64,000 bases of DNA, from assembly GCA_023251515.1 (NCBI GenBank), contig JAHEYQ010000005.1, positions 1 through 64,000 on the forward strand, read 5' to 3'. Positions 1-10,995 of the stretch are shown here, in pieces. Position 1 is the first letter of the stretch; every line of letters begins with the position of its first letter. This DNA comes from Bacteroidales bacterium. GTDB taxonomy: Bacteria; Bacteroidota; Bacteroidia; Bacteroidales; JACABE01. Position numbers and translations under genes: made by a program. Under the pieces are notes generated by a model. That model searched no databases. It worked only from the letters and a program-made list of their open reading frames with translations, and was not told the DNA's origin.

Positions 1-1
1 T

Positions 2-1261
2 TATTTTAGTCGGGTTTTGGGTCACATCATTAAAGATGATGAAGGATACGAAATTGGTAAACTTACAGATATAATTATTGATTTTTCTGCAAGACGTGCC
101 GATGACGAATCTGTTAGGCCAAAAGTTATTGGAATTAAAGTTAGAAATGAAGACAGGGATGAGTTATCATTTTCTATTTTGAGATTTGATATAAAAAAGA
201 TAAATAAAAATTTTGAAATCAGTTGTTTAATTGACGTAGAAATACCTGAAAGCGAGATAAATAATCACTTCTTTTTGAAAGAGAACATTCTAAACAAACA
301 AATAGTTGACTTAAATGGAAAAAAACTTGAAAAAGTTAACGATATACGAATGGTTTCTATTGCTGAAAATGCATTTGTGATAGCTGTGGATGTTGGCTTT
401 GAAGGTTTTTTAAGAAAATATAAATTAGCTAAACCTTTGAGTTTGTTTTTTAAATTGTTTAAAATAAAACTTCCCTCAAAGTTTATTTTATGGGATGATG
501 TTGAAACAATAGATTTCAGAAATTACAATATCAAATTATCGAAAGTATATTCAAAACTTCACACATTACATCCATCTGATTTAGCCGATATTATAGAAGA
601 TTTAGGTAAAGCATCCGGCTCGGCAGTTTTTTCAAGTCTTGATGATGAAAAGGCAGCTGATGTTCTCGAAGAACTTGAAACAAAGGCTCAAATTCAGATA
701 ATTGAGCATTTAAGTATAGAAAAAGCTGCTGATGTTTTGGAGAAAATGCCTGCCAATGAAGCTGCTGATATCATTGAGGAATTAGAAGAAGAAAAAGCTG
801 AAAAATTACTTAAAGAAATGGAATCTGACGCTTCTCAGGATATTAGAGAATTGTTGGAATACCCTGATAATGTTGTTGGTAGTTTGATGACAACTGAGTT
901 TTTATCTTTTCATAAAAATGCCAGCATTGAAGATGTTTTACTAACTTTCAGAAGAGAAAAACCTGATGTTGAATCTCTTTACAATATTTTTATTACAGGC
1001 GTAAATGAAAAATTAATTGCAACAGTAGCTTTGAGAGATTTATTAATTACAGAACCATCAACACCCTTAGCTTCAATTATGAACAAGAACCCGATATTTA
1101 TGTTTGATAATGACAAAATAGATAGTTTGGCAGAAATGGTTTCAAAGTACAATTTATTAGCAATTCCTGTTACCGACGTAAATAAAACTTTACTTGGAAT
1201 GATTATTATTGATGATATAGTTGAAGACCTTGTAAATGAAAGACGTACAAACAAAAAATAG
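2..1261 (+). CDS. MgtE N-terminal domain + CBS domain protein with N-terminal PRC-barrel-like segment (5' truncated by window edge; no transmembrane MgtE domain)
   Basis: The frame stays open upstream of the TTG at 17 to the window edge (YFSRVLGHIIKDDEGYEIGKL...). MgtE_N helical repeats (LHPSDLADIIEDL, DEKAADVLEELE) are followed by a CBS-like C-terminus and then a stop, with no TM segment. Confidence 0.8.
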   Translation, partial: YFSRVLGHIIKDDEGYEIGKLTDIIIDFSARRADDESVRPKVIGIKVRNEDRDELSFSILRFDIKKINKNFEISCLIDVEIPESEINNHFFLKENILNKQIVDLNGKKLEKVNDIRMVSIAENAFVIAVDVGFEGFLRKYKLAKPLSLFFKLFKIKLPSKFILWDDVETIDFRNYNIKLSKVYSKLHTLHPSDLADIIEDLGKASGSAVFSSLDDEKAADVLEELETKAQIQIIEHLSIEKAADVLEKMPANEAADIIEELEEEKAEKLLKEMESDASQDIRELLEYPDNVVGSLMTTEFLSFHKNASIEDVLLTFRREKPDVESLYNIFITGVNEKLIATVALRDLLITEPSTPLASIMNKNPIFMFDNDKIDSLAEMVSKYNLLAIPVTDVNKTLLGMIIIDDIVEDLVNERRTNKK

Positions 1262-1287
1262 TTTTATCAAATATCAAACATTAATAA

Positions 1288-2502
1288 ATGGAGAAAGTCT
1301 ATGATATTATTATAATAGGTGCAGGTCCGGCAGGTTGTAGCAGTGCAATAAATTTAGCATCAAGTAAATTGAAAATTGCAGTGATTGATAAATGCACTTT
1401 CCCAAGAGAAAAAATATGTGGTGGAGGACTAAGTGACAGATCTATAAATACTTTAATGAGAATGCCTGATAATATTTATCATGATTTTTTATTTAAAGTT
1501 GAAAAAGTTGATTCAAAGGGCGCTAGATTATATTCTCCTGATCAAAATTATTTTGATGTAATCCCACAAAATGCAAAAACAAATGGTTTTATTTGTAAAA
1601 GAATAGACTTTGATTCATTTCTATTTGATAAATTAAAGACATACAGCAATATTGATATAATTAATGCAAACATAAACAAAATCGATATTTTATCTGATAT
1701 GGTTTTGTTGTATTCAGGTCTTGAAACATTTGCATCAAAAATAATTATTGGTGCAGATGGTGCTAATTCAGTTGTCTCAAAAATATTAACCAATAATTAT
1801 CAAATAAAAAGAAATAAATTGGTTGCTGTTAGAGCGATTTATAAAAACATTTCAGGTTTTGATGAAAAATTTTTAGCCGAATTACATTTTCTAAAAGAAA
1901 TTATCCCAGGCTATTTCTGGATTTTTCCATTAGGAAATAATGAATATAATATTGGAATCGGTTCTTCAAAAATCTTATTAAAAAGAGATAGAATTATATT
2001 AAAAAAACTTCTAAATGATATAATTACTTCTAATACAATAATTTCAAAACGATTTAAAAATGCAGAAATCATAGGTAGGGTAGAAGCTGATAGTTTGCCA
2101 ATAGGAGGGGAGAAAACTCAAATTTATGGAAATCGATTTTTGCTTGTAGGAGATGCTGCATACTTAGTTGATCCTTTTACGGGTGAAGGTATTGGTAATG
2201 CATTACTTAGTGGTGAAATTGCTTCAAAAATTATCAGAGAAAGCTTTTTAAAAAATGATTTTTCTGAAAATGAATTATCTAATTATGAAAAACTTATAAA
2301 CAAAAGATTAGGTAGTGAATTTAAAATTCATAGAGCAATGTTTTTTGTTACAAGAAATCAAAAGTTTATTAATTTTTTGATGAATAAGGCAAACTCAAAT
2401 AAATATTTTCAAAAAATAATTCAGGAAATGATTGTGAAAAATCAGCGTAAATGGTTGTTTTTTAATCCATTATTTTATTTGAAATTAATTTTTAATAAAT
2501 AA
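1288..2502 (+). CDS. NAD(P)/FAD-dependent oxidoreductase, geranylgeranyl reductase family
   Basis: Rossmann motif DIIIIGAGPAGCSSAINLA and the late FAD motif LVGDAAYLVDPFTGEGIGNAL. Confidence 0.85.
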   Translation: MEKVYDIIIIGAGPAGCSSAINLASSKLKIAVIDKCTFPREKICGGGLSDRSINTLMRMPDNIYHDFLFKVEKVDSKGARLYSPDQNYFDVIPQNAKTNGFICKRIDFDSFLFDKLKTYSNIDIINANINKIDILSDMVLLYSGLETFASKIIIGADGANSVVSKILTNNYQIKRNKLVAVRAIYKNISGFDEKFLAELHFLKEIIPGYFWIFPLGNNEYNIGIGSSKILLKRDRIILKKLLNDIITSNTIISKRFKNAEIIGRVEADSLPIGGEKTQIYGNRFLLVGDAAYLVDPFTGEGIGNALLSGEIASKIIRESFLKNDFSENELSNYEKLINKRLGSEFKIHRAMFFVTRNQKFINFLMNKANSNKYFQKIIQEMIVKNQRKWLFFNPLFYLKLIFNK

Positions 2503-2505
2503 TAT

Positions 2506-3486
2506 ATGCTTTGTATAAAAAGAAAAAATACCAATCCATATTTTAATCTGGCTGCTGAAGAATATGTATTGAAAAATATTGAAGATGATTGTTTTATGTT
2601 ATGGCGTAATGAGCCATGTATAGTTGTGGGCAAACATCAGAATACCCTGGCAGAAATTAATATTGAATATATAAAAGATAATAATATTCCGGTAGTAAGA
2701 AGATTATCAGGTGGTGGGGCTGTTTTTCATGATTTAGGGAATATTAATTTTACTTTTATTAAGAAAGATGAAAATGAGAACTTAATCAATTTTAGAAAAT
2801 ATACAGAACCAATATTGGAAGTTCTGAAAAGCCTGAATATTGAAGCAAAATTTGAAGGAAGAAATGATTTAACCATTGATGGAAAAAAGTTTTCGGGAAA
2901 CGCAGAGCATGTATGGAAAAACAAAGTATTGCACCATGGTACTTTGCTGTTTTCTTCAGAAATTAACGATTTGTCTTCAGCCTTAAAGGTTGATCCTTCA
3001 AAATTTACTGATAAAGCTGTTAAGTCGGTACGAAGCAGGGTAACAAATATCAGTGAACATCTTCATCAACCAATGCATGTTATGGAGTTTTATGATTTGA
3101 TTATTAATTATATAGTTAATACAAACGAAGATGTAAATCTATATGAATTTACTGATGATGATATTACGAAAATTAATCAATTGGTTGAATCTAAATATAA
3201 TACATGGGAATGGAATTTTGGATATTCTCCAAAGTATAATTTCAACAAAAATATAAGAACACCGGCAGGAAATATTGAAATTAATATGGAGGTTTCAAAT
3301 GGAATAATTCAGGAAATAAAAATTTATGGTGATTTTTTTAATAAATATGATATTGAGGAATTAGAAAATATTATTAGGAATTTGCCTCATGATTTAACTT
3401 CAATAAAAGGGAAATTAGTTGAAATTAATATTGAAAATTATATTAACAATATTCAGTTAGATGAATTTGTAGATATGTTATTTTAA
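2506..3486 (+). CDS. lplA: Lipoate--protein ligase A
   Basis: N-terminal NPYFNLAAEEYVL, RRLSGGGAVFHDLGNINFTFI and KFSGNAEHVWKNKVLHHGTLL are LplA signatures. Confidence 0.92.
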   Translation: MLCIKRKNTNPYFNLAAEEYVLKNIEDDCFMLWRNEPCIVVGKHQNTLAEINIEYIKDNNIPVVRRLSGGGAVFHDLGNINFTFIKKDENENLINFRKYTEPILEVLKSLNIEAKFEGRNDLTIDGKKFSGNAEHVWKNKVLHHGTLLFSSEINDLSSALKVDPSKFTDKAVKSVRSRVTNISEHLHQPMHVMEFYDLIINYIVNTNEDVNLYEFTDDDITKINQLVESKYNTWEWNFGYSPKYNFNKNIRTPAGNIEINMEVSNGIIQEIKIYGDFFNKYDIEELENIIRNLPHDLTSIKGKLVEINIENYINNIQLDEFVDMLF

Positions 3487-3549
3487 TTAAAATATTGATA
3501 TTTAGAATTTTAATCATAATATATTTGTCTCATAATTTATATTATGTTA

Positions 3550-3607
3550 AATAGGATTAATAATATTAAAAGGAGCTACTGCTCCTTTTAATATTATTAA
3601 TCCTATT
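3550..3607. terminator. Perfect 27-bp inverted repeat with 4-nt loop between convergent genes (bidirectional terminator)
   Basis: aataggattaataatattaaaaggagc - tact - gctccttttaatattattaatcctatt; lies between lplA (+) and the TPR gene (-). Confidence 0.8.
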
Positions 3608-3612
3608 ATTAT

Positions 3613-4758
3613 TTACTTTTTTAAATCGACAATTTTTTGATTAACCATTTTTAATTTATCTAATAAATTTAATCTGATATAAATGTCTTTTAAAGTATTT
3701 AAAACAATTGCATCTTTAGGTTGCATTTCCGAAGCTTTTTCTAAATATGGCATTGATTTATTTAATTGTTCTTCAGATTGTTTCTTTAAAATGTCATAAC
3801 CTTTATCACCCAATGGCAAAGCATTTGCTTTTTCCAATAATGCTACAGCGTTATTAACATGTAAAGCTCCCAAATTATATATTGCATCAAAGAAATCAGG
3901 TTTAATTTCAATAGCTTTTAAATATGATTTTTCTGCATTAACAATATCGCCCATTTTTTCATAGTTAGTACCCACAGCAAAATGAATCGTTTGATTATTT
4001 GGATCTTTTAATACAGCAGCATTCAATGCATTTTGAGCTTTAACAGCATTTCCTGTAAAGAGAAATATATTAGCTTCAGCAATAATTAAATCAAAATTAT
4101 CTGGAAATCTTTTTCTGCCTTTTTCAATTATTTTAACAGCTTTAACTGTATCATTTTCTGCTTTATATATATTTGCTAAAGAAGAATAAATAGATGGCTG
4201 ATCGTAATTTAAAGAAACTAAAGAATTAAAATGTTCTTTAGCTTTAGCATTAATTCCACCGAGTTCTGCACAAAGAGCTGCATTAAAAATTGCTGATGTA
4301 TCTTTTCTTCCAAAAGCTGTATTGATTTTTACAGTTTTTTCAAAAAGATCGATGGCATTTTTATAATTTTTATTATTAAAAGCATCAACTCCTTTCATAT
4401 AATATTGATCTGAACATGCAAACAATCCAATCATATTTTCTTGTTCAAATTCTTTTTCTGTGTCCATTTCAATTGATTTTTGAAAAGCATCATAAGCTAT
4501 TTGTAATGCATTTGTATCAAGGTTTTTATATTCTTGATTTGTGGATGAAGCAATTTTAACGTAAATACGACCTCTATAACTCCATGTTTTAGACTCATTC
4601 ATTGTCTTTTCATGTACAGTTGCTGCATCTATATTTTCTTTAGCTTTATCCAATCTATTATTCTTGTTATAGCTAATAGCAGACTGAAGTTTAACACTTT
4701 GCGCATTTATCGCTGTATAAAATACTAACAGAGATAATGATAAAATTAGTTTTTTCAT
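3613..4758 (-). CDS. TPR-repeat protein with signal peptide
   Basis: Signal peptide MKKLILSLSLLVFYTAINAQ and multiple TPR-like helices (AVGTNYEKMGDIVNAEKSYLKAIEIKPDFFDAIYNLGALH). Confidence 0.8.
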   Translation of the reverse strand: MKKLILSLSLLVFYTAINAQSVKLQSAISYNKNNRLDKAKENIDAATVHEKTMNESKTWSYRGRIYVKIASSTNQEYKNLDTNALQIAYDAFQKSIEMDTEKEFEQENMIGLFACSDQYYMKGVDAFNNKNYKNAIDLFEKTVKINTAFGRKDTSAIFNAALCAELGGINAKAKEHFNSLVSLNYDQPSIYSSLANIYKAENDTVKAVKIIEKGRKRFPDNFDLIIAEANIFLFTGNAVKAQNALNAAVLKDPNNQTIHFAVGTNYEKMGDIVNAEKSYLKAIEIKPDFFDAIYNLGALHVNNAVALLEKANALPLGDKGYDILKKQSEEQLNKSMPYLEKASEMQPKDAIVLNTLKDIYIRLNLLDKLKMVNQKIVDLKK

Positions 4759-4856
4759 TTTTTTTTATTATTTATTAGTTTTTTTTTAATCAATTTTATG
4801 CAAAAATAATATGCTTTTCTGAAATAATAGCAAAATTAATGCCAAATTATAATTTT

Positions 4857-7460
4857 TTATTCATCATCTTTTGGTGAGATTTCATTTATAGTATCTTCAA
4901 TACCGATGTTATCACCAATAATATCTGATTCCGAATGTAATTGAATATATCTTTCGCCTTCAATATCAATTATTTCTGCGTTTTCAATTTCATCAGATTC
5001 TTCCGATTCATCATTTACAACTTTTGCTACAGCTGCAATAGCATCATTATCCTTCAGATTAATAAGTCTAACTCCCTGAGTTGCTCTACCCATTACCCTT
5101 AATTCTGCAATTGCAAGCCTGATAATAATACCTGATTTATTTATAATCATTAAATCATCTGAATCCTGTACATTTTTTATAGCAATTAAATTACCAGTTT
5201 TTTCAGTAATATTAATAGTTTTTACACCTTTTCCTCCACGATTAGTTTCTCTGTAATCTTCTAAACTTGAACGCTTACCATAACCATTTTCTGAAACAAC
5301 TAAAATATTATCCTGTTCTCCATCAACACATAACATTCCTATTACTTCATCTTTATCATTTGCAGGAGTTATACCTTTTACTCCAGAAGCATTTCTCCCC
5401 ATTGGTCTAACTTTTCCTTCATTGAATCTGATAGCTTTACCTGATTTTAATGCAAGCATTACTTCATTTGAACCATTGGTTAATCTTACTTCCAGTAATT
5501 GATCGTCTTCTCGGATGTTGATCGCATTAATACCATTCTGACGCGGGCGAGAATAAGCTTCAACCGAAGTTTTCTTAATAATACCTTTTTTAGTACAAAG
5601 AATGATAAAATTATTATTTATATATTCTTCATCTTTAAGGTTTTTGATGTTAATGTATGCTCTTACCTTATCGTCTCTGTCAATATTAATAAGATTTTGA
5701 ATTGCTCTTCCTTTTGAGGTTTTTGCTCCTTCAGGAATTTCGAATACTCTCATCCAGAAACATCTGCCTTTTTCTGTAAAGAAAAGCATATAATTATGCA
5801 TTGAAGCTATAAAAAGATGTTCTAAAAAGTCTTCATCTCTTGAATTTGAACCTTTTGAACCACGTCCTCCCCTATTTTGACGTCTGTATTCTGATAATGG
5901 AGTTCTTTTGATATAACCCAAATGTGAAATTGTAATTACAACATCTTCATCAGCAATAGTGTCTTCTATTTTGAAATCAGAAGCTGCATATTCAATTTCG
6001 GTTTTGGCTTTATCGCCATATTTTTCTTTAATTTCAATAAGTTCATTTTTAATAATTTCCATTCTTAAACCTTCATCTGCAAGCACTTGCTGATAATATT
6101 CAATCATTTTTAATAATTGATCATATTCTTCTTTAAGCTTATCGCGTTCTAAGCCGGTTAAGCTTCTTAAACGCATATCAACAATTGCTCTTGCTTGAAT
6201 ATCAGACAAACCGAATTTTTCCATTAATCCGGTTCGAGCTTCATCAACTGTTTTCGAAGCTCTTATTATTGCAATTACTTCATCTATATGATCTAATGCA
6301 ATTAACAATCCTTCAAGTATGTGTGCTCTCTTCTGAGCTTCATTTAATTCATATTGGGTCCTGCGAATAACTACATCATGCCTGTGTTCAACAAAATATT
6401 TTATAATATCTTTAAGATTAAGCATCATTGGTCGACCTTTTACCAATGCAATATTATTTACACTGAAGGAAGATTGTAATGCTGTATATTGATATAATTT
6501 GTTAAGAACTACATTGGTAATTGCATCTTTTTTAATCTCATATACTATTCGCATACCAGTTCTGTCCGATTCATCACGAATATCACTGATACCTTCAATT
6601 TTCTTTTCATTTACCAGATCTGCAGTTTTCTTTATCATCTCAGCTTTATTAACCTGATAAGGTATAGCTGTTACAATGATTTTCTCTTTGCCATTTTCTT
6701 CATTTTCAATATTAGCGACACCTCTGATGACAATTCTTCCTCTTCCTGTTTCGTATGCATCTCTAACACCTTCATAGCCGTATATAATACCACCGGTAGG
6801 AAAATCAGGTGCTTTAATGAATTTCATTAATTCAAGAATTGTAATATCATGATTATCAATATAAGCAATAACACCGTCAATAACCTCAGAAAGATTATGA
6901 GGTGGCATATTCGTAGCCATACCAACAGCAATACCAGAAGTTCCATTTATCAATAATTGAGGAATTCTGGAAGGTAATACAGTAGGTTCTTTAAGCGAAT
7001 CATCAAAATTTAATTTAAAATCAACAGTATCTTTATCAATATCACTCAAAGCTTCTTCTGCAATTTTTTGTAATCTGGCTTCAGTATAACGCATTGCAGC
7101 AGGTGGATCCTGGTCAATTGAACCGAAGTTTCCTTGTCCATCAATCATAGGATAACGAAGAGACCAATCCTGAGCCATACGAACCATGGCATCATATACT
7201 GAAGTATCACCATGTGGATGATATTTACCTAATACTTCCCCGACAATTCTGGCGGATTTCTTATATGAACGATTTGACAAAATTCCTAAATCGTACATTG
7301 CAAACAATATTCTTCTATGAACGGGTTTTAAACCGTCTCTAACATCAGGTAAAGCTCTTGATACAATCACAGACATTGAATAATCAATATATGATGATTT
7401 CATCTGATTCTCTATATTTACCTTAATAATTTTTTCACCTTCGTTCATTAGTGTATCCAT
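4857..7460 (-). CDS. gyrA: DNA gyrase subunit A
   Basis: [50 protein letters not shown]...AMRYTEARL and C-terminal beta-pinwheel repeats. Confidence 0.96.
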   Translation of the reverse strand: MDTLMNEGEKIIKVNIENQMKSSYIDYSMSVIVSRALPDVRDGLKPVHRRILFAMYDLGILSNRSYKKSARIVGEVLGKYHPHGDTSVYDAMVRMAQDWSLRYPMIDGQGNFGSIDQDPPAAMRYTEARLQKIAEEALSDIDKDTVDFKLNFDDSLKEPTVLPSRIPQLLINGTSGIAVGMATNMPPHNLSEVIDGVIAYIDNHDITILELMKFIKAPDFPTGGIIYGYEGVRDAYETGRGRIVIRGVANIENEENGKEKIIVTAIPYQVNKAEMIKKTADLVNEKKIEGISDIRDESDRTGMRIVYEIKKDAITNVVLNKLYQYTALQSSFSVNNIALVKGRPMMLNLKDIIKYFVEHRHDVVIRRTQYELNEAQKRAHILEGLLIALDHIDEVIAIIRASKTVDEARTGLMEKFGLSDIQARAIVDMRLRSLTGLERDKLKEEYDQLLKMIEYYQQVLADEGLRMEIIKNELIEIKEKYGDKAKTEIEYAASDFKIEDTIADEDVVITISHLGYIKRTPLSEYRRQNRGGRGSKGSNSRDEDFLEHLFIASMHNYMLFFTEKGRCFWMRVFEIPEGAKTSKGRAIQNLINIDRDDKVRAYINIKNLKDEEYINNNFIILCTKKGIIKKTSVEAYSRPRQNGINAINIREDDQLLEVRLTNGSNEVMLALKSGKAIRFNEGKVRPMGRNASGVKGITPANDKDEVIGMLCVDGEQDNILVVSENGYGKRSSLEDYRETNRGGKGVKTINITEKTGNLIAIKNVQDSDDLMIINKSGIIIRLAIAELRVMGRATQGVRLINLKDNDAIAAVAKVVNDESEESDEIENAEIIDIEGERYIQLHSESDIIGDNIGIEDTINEISPKDDE

Positions 7461-7729
7461 AAATATCTTAATAACAAGTATTTGTATTATTAGTCAAAAC
7501 TTTACGAAATTACAAAATATGGCTGATATAAACAAATAATTAAATGCCTTAATACTAACATTATTGTGTTAATAAAAATAAGTCAAAAATTACTATAATC
7601 TGAAATTTGTATTTAATTTTGAATGTTTTAATCGAAGGTGGTTAATTTATTCGTAAATTATTTAAAATAAAACTTTTAGTTAAGTCAATTGTTTATTTTT
7701 GCATTAAAACTATACTATATAAATTTTAC

Positions 7730-10249
7730 ATGGAAGCAAAATTTTCACAAAGAGTTAAAGATGTATTGGCATTCAGTCGCGAAGAAGCTATGCGATTGGG
7801 GAATGATTATATTGGGATTGAGCATCTTATGTTAGGTATTATTAGAGATGGAGAAGGTATAGCTATTCAGATTTTATCATATCTGGAAGTAAATTTAGCT
7901 GAGTTAAAACGATCTATTGAACAAGCAATTGGTAAAAATTCAATAAAATCTTTAAAAGAATCTGCAAATATTCCTTTGGTAAAACAAGCAGAAAAAGCAT
8001 TGAAAATCACTTATCTGGAGGCAAAACTTCATAAAAGTGAAATTATTGGAACAGAGCATCTTTTATTAGCAATTTTAAAGGACGAAGAAAATATAGTTAC
8101 TAAAATATTAAGCTCTTCCGGAATAAACTATGCAGCAATAAAGGATCAAATGACAAATATACAGAATGTAAAAGATGATGATATTAAATTTAATCCTAAA
8201 AGTGAAATGCCTGGGGGATTTTCTGATGATTCAGAAGAGGAAGATAAAACATTAGGAAATACTCCCAAAAAACTAACTGATTCAAAATCAAAAACACCTG
8301 TATTGGATAATTTCGGTAGAGATTTAACCAAAGCAGCTGAGGAAAATAAATTAGATCCAATTGTTGGCAGAAGTAAAGAATTAGAAAGAATTGCACAAAT
8401 ATTAAGCCGAAGAAAAAAGAATAATCCAATTTTAATTGGCGAACCTGGTGTGGGTAAATCAGCAATTGCTGAAGGATTGGCATTGAAGATAATACAAAGG
8501 AAAGTTAGCAGGGCGTTGTTTAACAAGCGTTTGGTAACATTAGATTTGGCTTCTTTAGTTGCAGGTACCAAATATAGAGGACAGTTTGAAGAAAGAATGA
8601 AAGCTGTTTTAAATGAATTGGAGAAAAATCCTGATATTATTCTGTTTATTGATGAAATTCATACAATTGTTGGTGCAGGTAACGCATCTGGTTCGTTAGA
8701 TGCATCAAATATGTTTAAACCTGCCTTGGCAAGAGGTGAAATTCAATGTATTGGAGCAACAACTCTGGATGAATACCGTCAATATATTGAAAAAGACGGA
8801 GCTTTAGAGCGTCGTTTTCAAAAAGTTTTGGTTGATGCTACAACTCCTGATGAAACCATTGAAATTCTGAATAATATTAAAATAAAATATGAAGACCATC
8901 ATCTGGTAAATTATTCTGAAGAAGCTATAAAAGCCTGTGTTTATCTTACAAATAGATATATGACAGATAGATATTTGCCTGATAAAGCTATTGATGCTTT
9001 AGATGAAGCAGGATCAAGAGTTCATATAACAAATATCAATGTTCCAGCAGATATTATTGATTTTGAAAATCAAATTGAGGAAACAAAAACACAAAAGAAT
9101 AAAGCAATAAAAAGCCAAAAATATGAAGAAGCTGCAAAATTTAGAGATATTGAAAGACAATTGGCTGAAAAACTAGAATTTGCTAAAAGGAAATGGGAAA
9201 ACGATTCTCAGATTCACAGGGAGACAGTTACTGAAGAAAATGTGGCTGAAGTAGTTGCTATGATGACAGGAGTTCCTGTTCAGCGGATTGCTCAAAATGA
9301 GGGTGAACGTTTAATAAAAATGGAAACCGAACTTGAAGGTACTGTTATAGGTCAAAATGAAGCGATTAAAAAAGTTGTAAAAGCAATCAGACGTAACAGA
9401 GCTGGATTGAAAGATCCAAATAAGCCAATTGGAACCTTTATTTTTCTTGGACCAACCGGAGTTGGTAAAACTTATCTGGCCAAAGTACTTTCTAAATATC
9501 TTTTTGATACAGAAAATGCACTTATTAGAATTGATATGAGCGAGTATATGGAAAAATTTGCTGTTTCCAGACTTATTGGTGCTCCTCCAGGATATGTTGG
9601 CTATGAAGAAGGTGGACAACTTACAGAAAAAGTGAGAAGAAAGCCCTACTCTATCGTTTTACTAGACGAAATTGAAAAAGCTCATCCTGATGTATTTCAT
9701 TTGCTTCTACAGGTTTTAGATGATGGTGTACTTACAGATAGTTTAGGACGAAAAGTTGATTTTAAGAATACAATTATTATTATGACTTCCAATATTGGTT
9801 CGAGACAACTGAAAGATTTTGGACAAGGTGTTGGGTTTAATACTTCTGCAAGAACTTCAGGGAAAGCAACATATGCTCAAGGTGTAATTGAAAATGCATT
9901 AAAGAAATCATTTGCACCTGAATTTTTAAACAGAATAGATGATATCATTATTTTTGAACAATTAGAAAAAGAAGATATACATAAAATCATTGATATTGAA
10001 TTGGCTCAAGTATATAGTCGAATTGAGAAGCTGGGTTATAAACTTGAACTTTCTATTTCAGCAAAAGATTTCATCGCAGAAAAAGGTTGGGATTCTCAAT
10101 TTGGAGCCAGACCATTAAAACGAGCAATTCAGCGTTATATTGAAGATGTGGTTGCTGAAGAAATTATTAAAACAAAGCTTAAAGAAAATGATATTCTTAA
10201 AGTTGATTTTGATGAAGAAAAACAAGATGTATTTGTAAAAGTTTCATAA
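7730..10249 (+). CDS. clpC: ATP-dependent Clp protease ATP-binding subunit ClpC
   Basis: ClpN repeats, two AAA+ modules (GEPGVGKSAIAEGLA; GPTGVGKTYLAKVLS) and a UVR-like middle segment (EEAAKFRDIERQLAEKLE). Confidence 0.94.
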   Translation: MEAKFSQRVKDVLAFSREEAMRLGNDYIGIEHLMLGIIRDGEGIAIQILSYLEVNLAELKRSIEQAIGKNSIKSLKESANIPLVKQAEKALKITYLEAKLHKSEIIGTEHLLLAILKDEENIVTKILSSSGINYAAIKDQMTNIQNVKDDDIKFNPKSEMPGGFSDDSEEEDKTLGNTPKKLTDSKSKTPVLDNFGRDLTKAAEENKLDPIVGRSKELERIAQILSRRKKNNPILIGEPGVGKSAIAEGLALKIIQRKVSRALFNKRLVTLDLASLVAGTKYRGQFEERMKAVLNELEKNPDIILFIDEIHTIVGAGNASGSLDASNMFKPALARGEIQCIGATTLDEYRQYIEKDGALERRFQKVLVDATTPDETIEILNNIKIKYEDHHLVNYSEEAIKACVYLTNRYMTDRYLPDKAIDALDEAGSRVHITNINVPADIIDFENQIEETKTQKNKAIKSQKYEEAAKFRDIERQLAEKLEFAKRKWENDSQIHRETVTEENVAEVVAMMTGVPVQRIAQNEGERLIKMETELEGTVIGQNEAIKKVVKAIRRNRAGLKDPNKPIGTFIFLGPTGVGKTYLAKVLSKYLFDTENALIRIDMSEYMEKFAVSRLIGAPPGYVGYEEGGQLTEKVRRKPYSIVLLDEIEKAHPDVFHLLLQVLDDGVLTDSLGRKVDFKNTIIIMTSNIGSRQLKDFGQGVGFNTSARTSGKATYAQGVIENALKKSFAPEFLNRIDDIIIFEQLEKEDIHKIIDIELAQVYSRIEKLGYKLELSISAKDFIAEKGWDSQFGARPLKRAIQRYIEDVVAEEIIKTKLKENDILKVDFDEEKQDVFVKVS

Positions 10250-10250
10250 T

Positions 10251-10281
10251 AAAAAAAGCCTGTTTTAAACAGGCTTTTTTT
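10251..10281. terminator. Bidirectional intrinsic terminator
   Basis: aaaaaaagcctgttttaaacaggctttttttt between clpC (+) and the hypothetical gene (-). Confidence 0.85.
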
Positions 10282-10958
10282 TAGAATAATTCATTGAGTT
10301 TTGATTTGATTTCATCATTACTCGTTATTGATGGCAGCATCAAATCTTTTAATTCATTATAAATTTTACGAGAATCATCATTAACATAATTAAAATATTT
10401 TACACTTCTTTCAAATCCATTGTCTTTGAAGTATATGCAATTTTTGTTTGAATCTTCAATATAAAATTCTTCAATATCATCAATTGATTCAGTTATATAT
10501 TTTTTAATTAATATTTTTGAAATATCAATTGATTCCGTAATTGAATTTTCTGCAAATGAATATTCACCCAATATAAAAATATTATTTACAAAAAAATAAA
10601 TCGATTTTATTTTTGATTCATTTAAAACATCTTGATATCCAATGATTTTGATATTGTAATTATTTATTTTTAATGCATTAAAACACATAGGAACTCCCCT
10701 TAATTTAAATATTTCATCATATTTAAGAAAAAATGGAGTATTTCCAAATTGTATATTTTCAGATGTATTCAGTATTTTTACATTTTTAGTCTTCTTTAAA
10801 AACATTAAAATATGAAATATAAATTCATCCTTGATACAAGGTACATGAGGGCTCCTTAAATCATTGTTTTTGAATAAATTAACATATTCAGAACTATACT
10901 CTCCTTTTGAAAGTTTAGTGAAAAATATTTTTAATCTGAAATTTAACACTTTAAACAT
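10281..10958 (-). CDS. Hypothetical protein, no recognised family
   Basis: 225-aa ORF directly downstream of the bidirectional terminator; no motif recognised. Confidence 0.6.
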   Translation of the reverse strand: MFKVLNFRLKIFFTKLSKGEYSSEYVNLFKNNDLRSPHVPCIKDEFIFHILMFLKKTKNVKILNTSENIQFGNTPFFLKYDEIFKLRGVPMCFNALKINNYNIKIIGYQDVLNESKIKSIYFFVNNIFILGEYSFAENSITESIDISKILIKKYITESIDDIEEFYIEDSNKNCIYFKDNGFERSVKYFNYVNDDSRKIYNELKDLMLPSITSNDEIKSKLNELF

Positions 10959-10995
10959 TGTAATTAATTTTTAGAAGGATAAATATATTTTAGTA

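Noticed and set aside
6225-6240. GGTTCGA-like T-loop string suggesting a tRNA
   Set aside because: Lies inside gyrA with no acceptor stem or cloverleaf; no tRNA supported anywhere in the window.
7140-7220. Thr instead of Ser at the GyrA QRDR position equivalent to E. coli Ser83 ([10 protein letters not shown])
   Set aside because: Conservative natural variation; no basis for a resistance claim without phenotype or comparison with close relatives.
8146-8571. 141-aa minus-strand ORF inside clpC (and the overlapping 95-aa ORF)
   Set aside because: Antisense to a confidently identified gene, with no recognisable protein signature.
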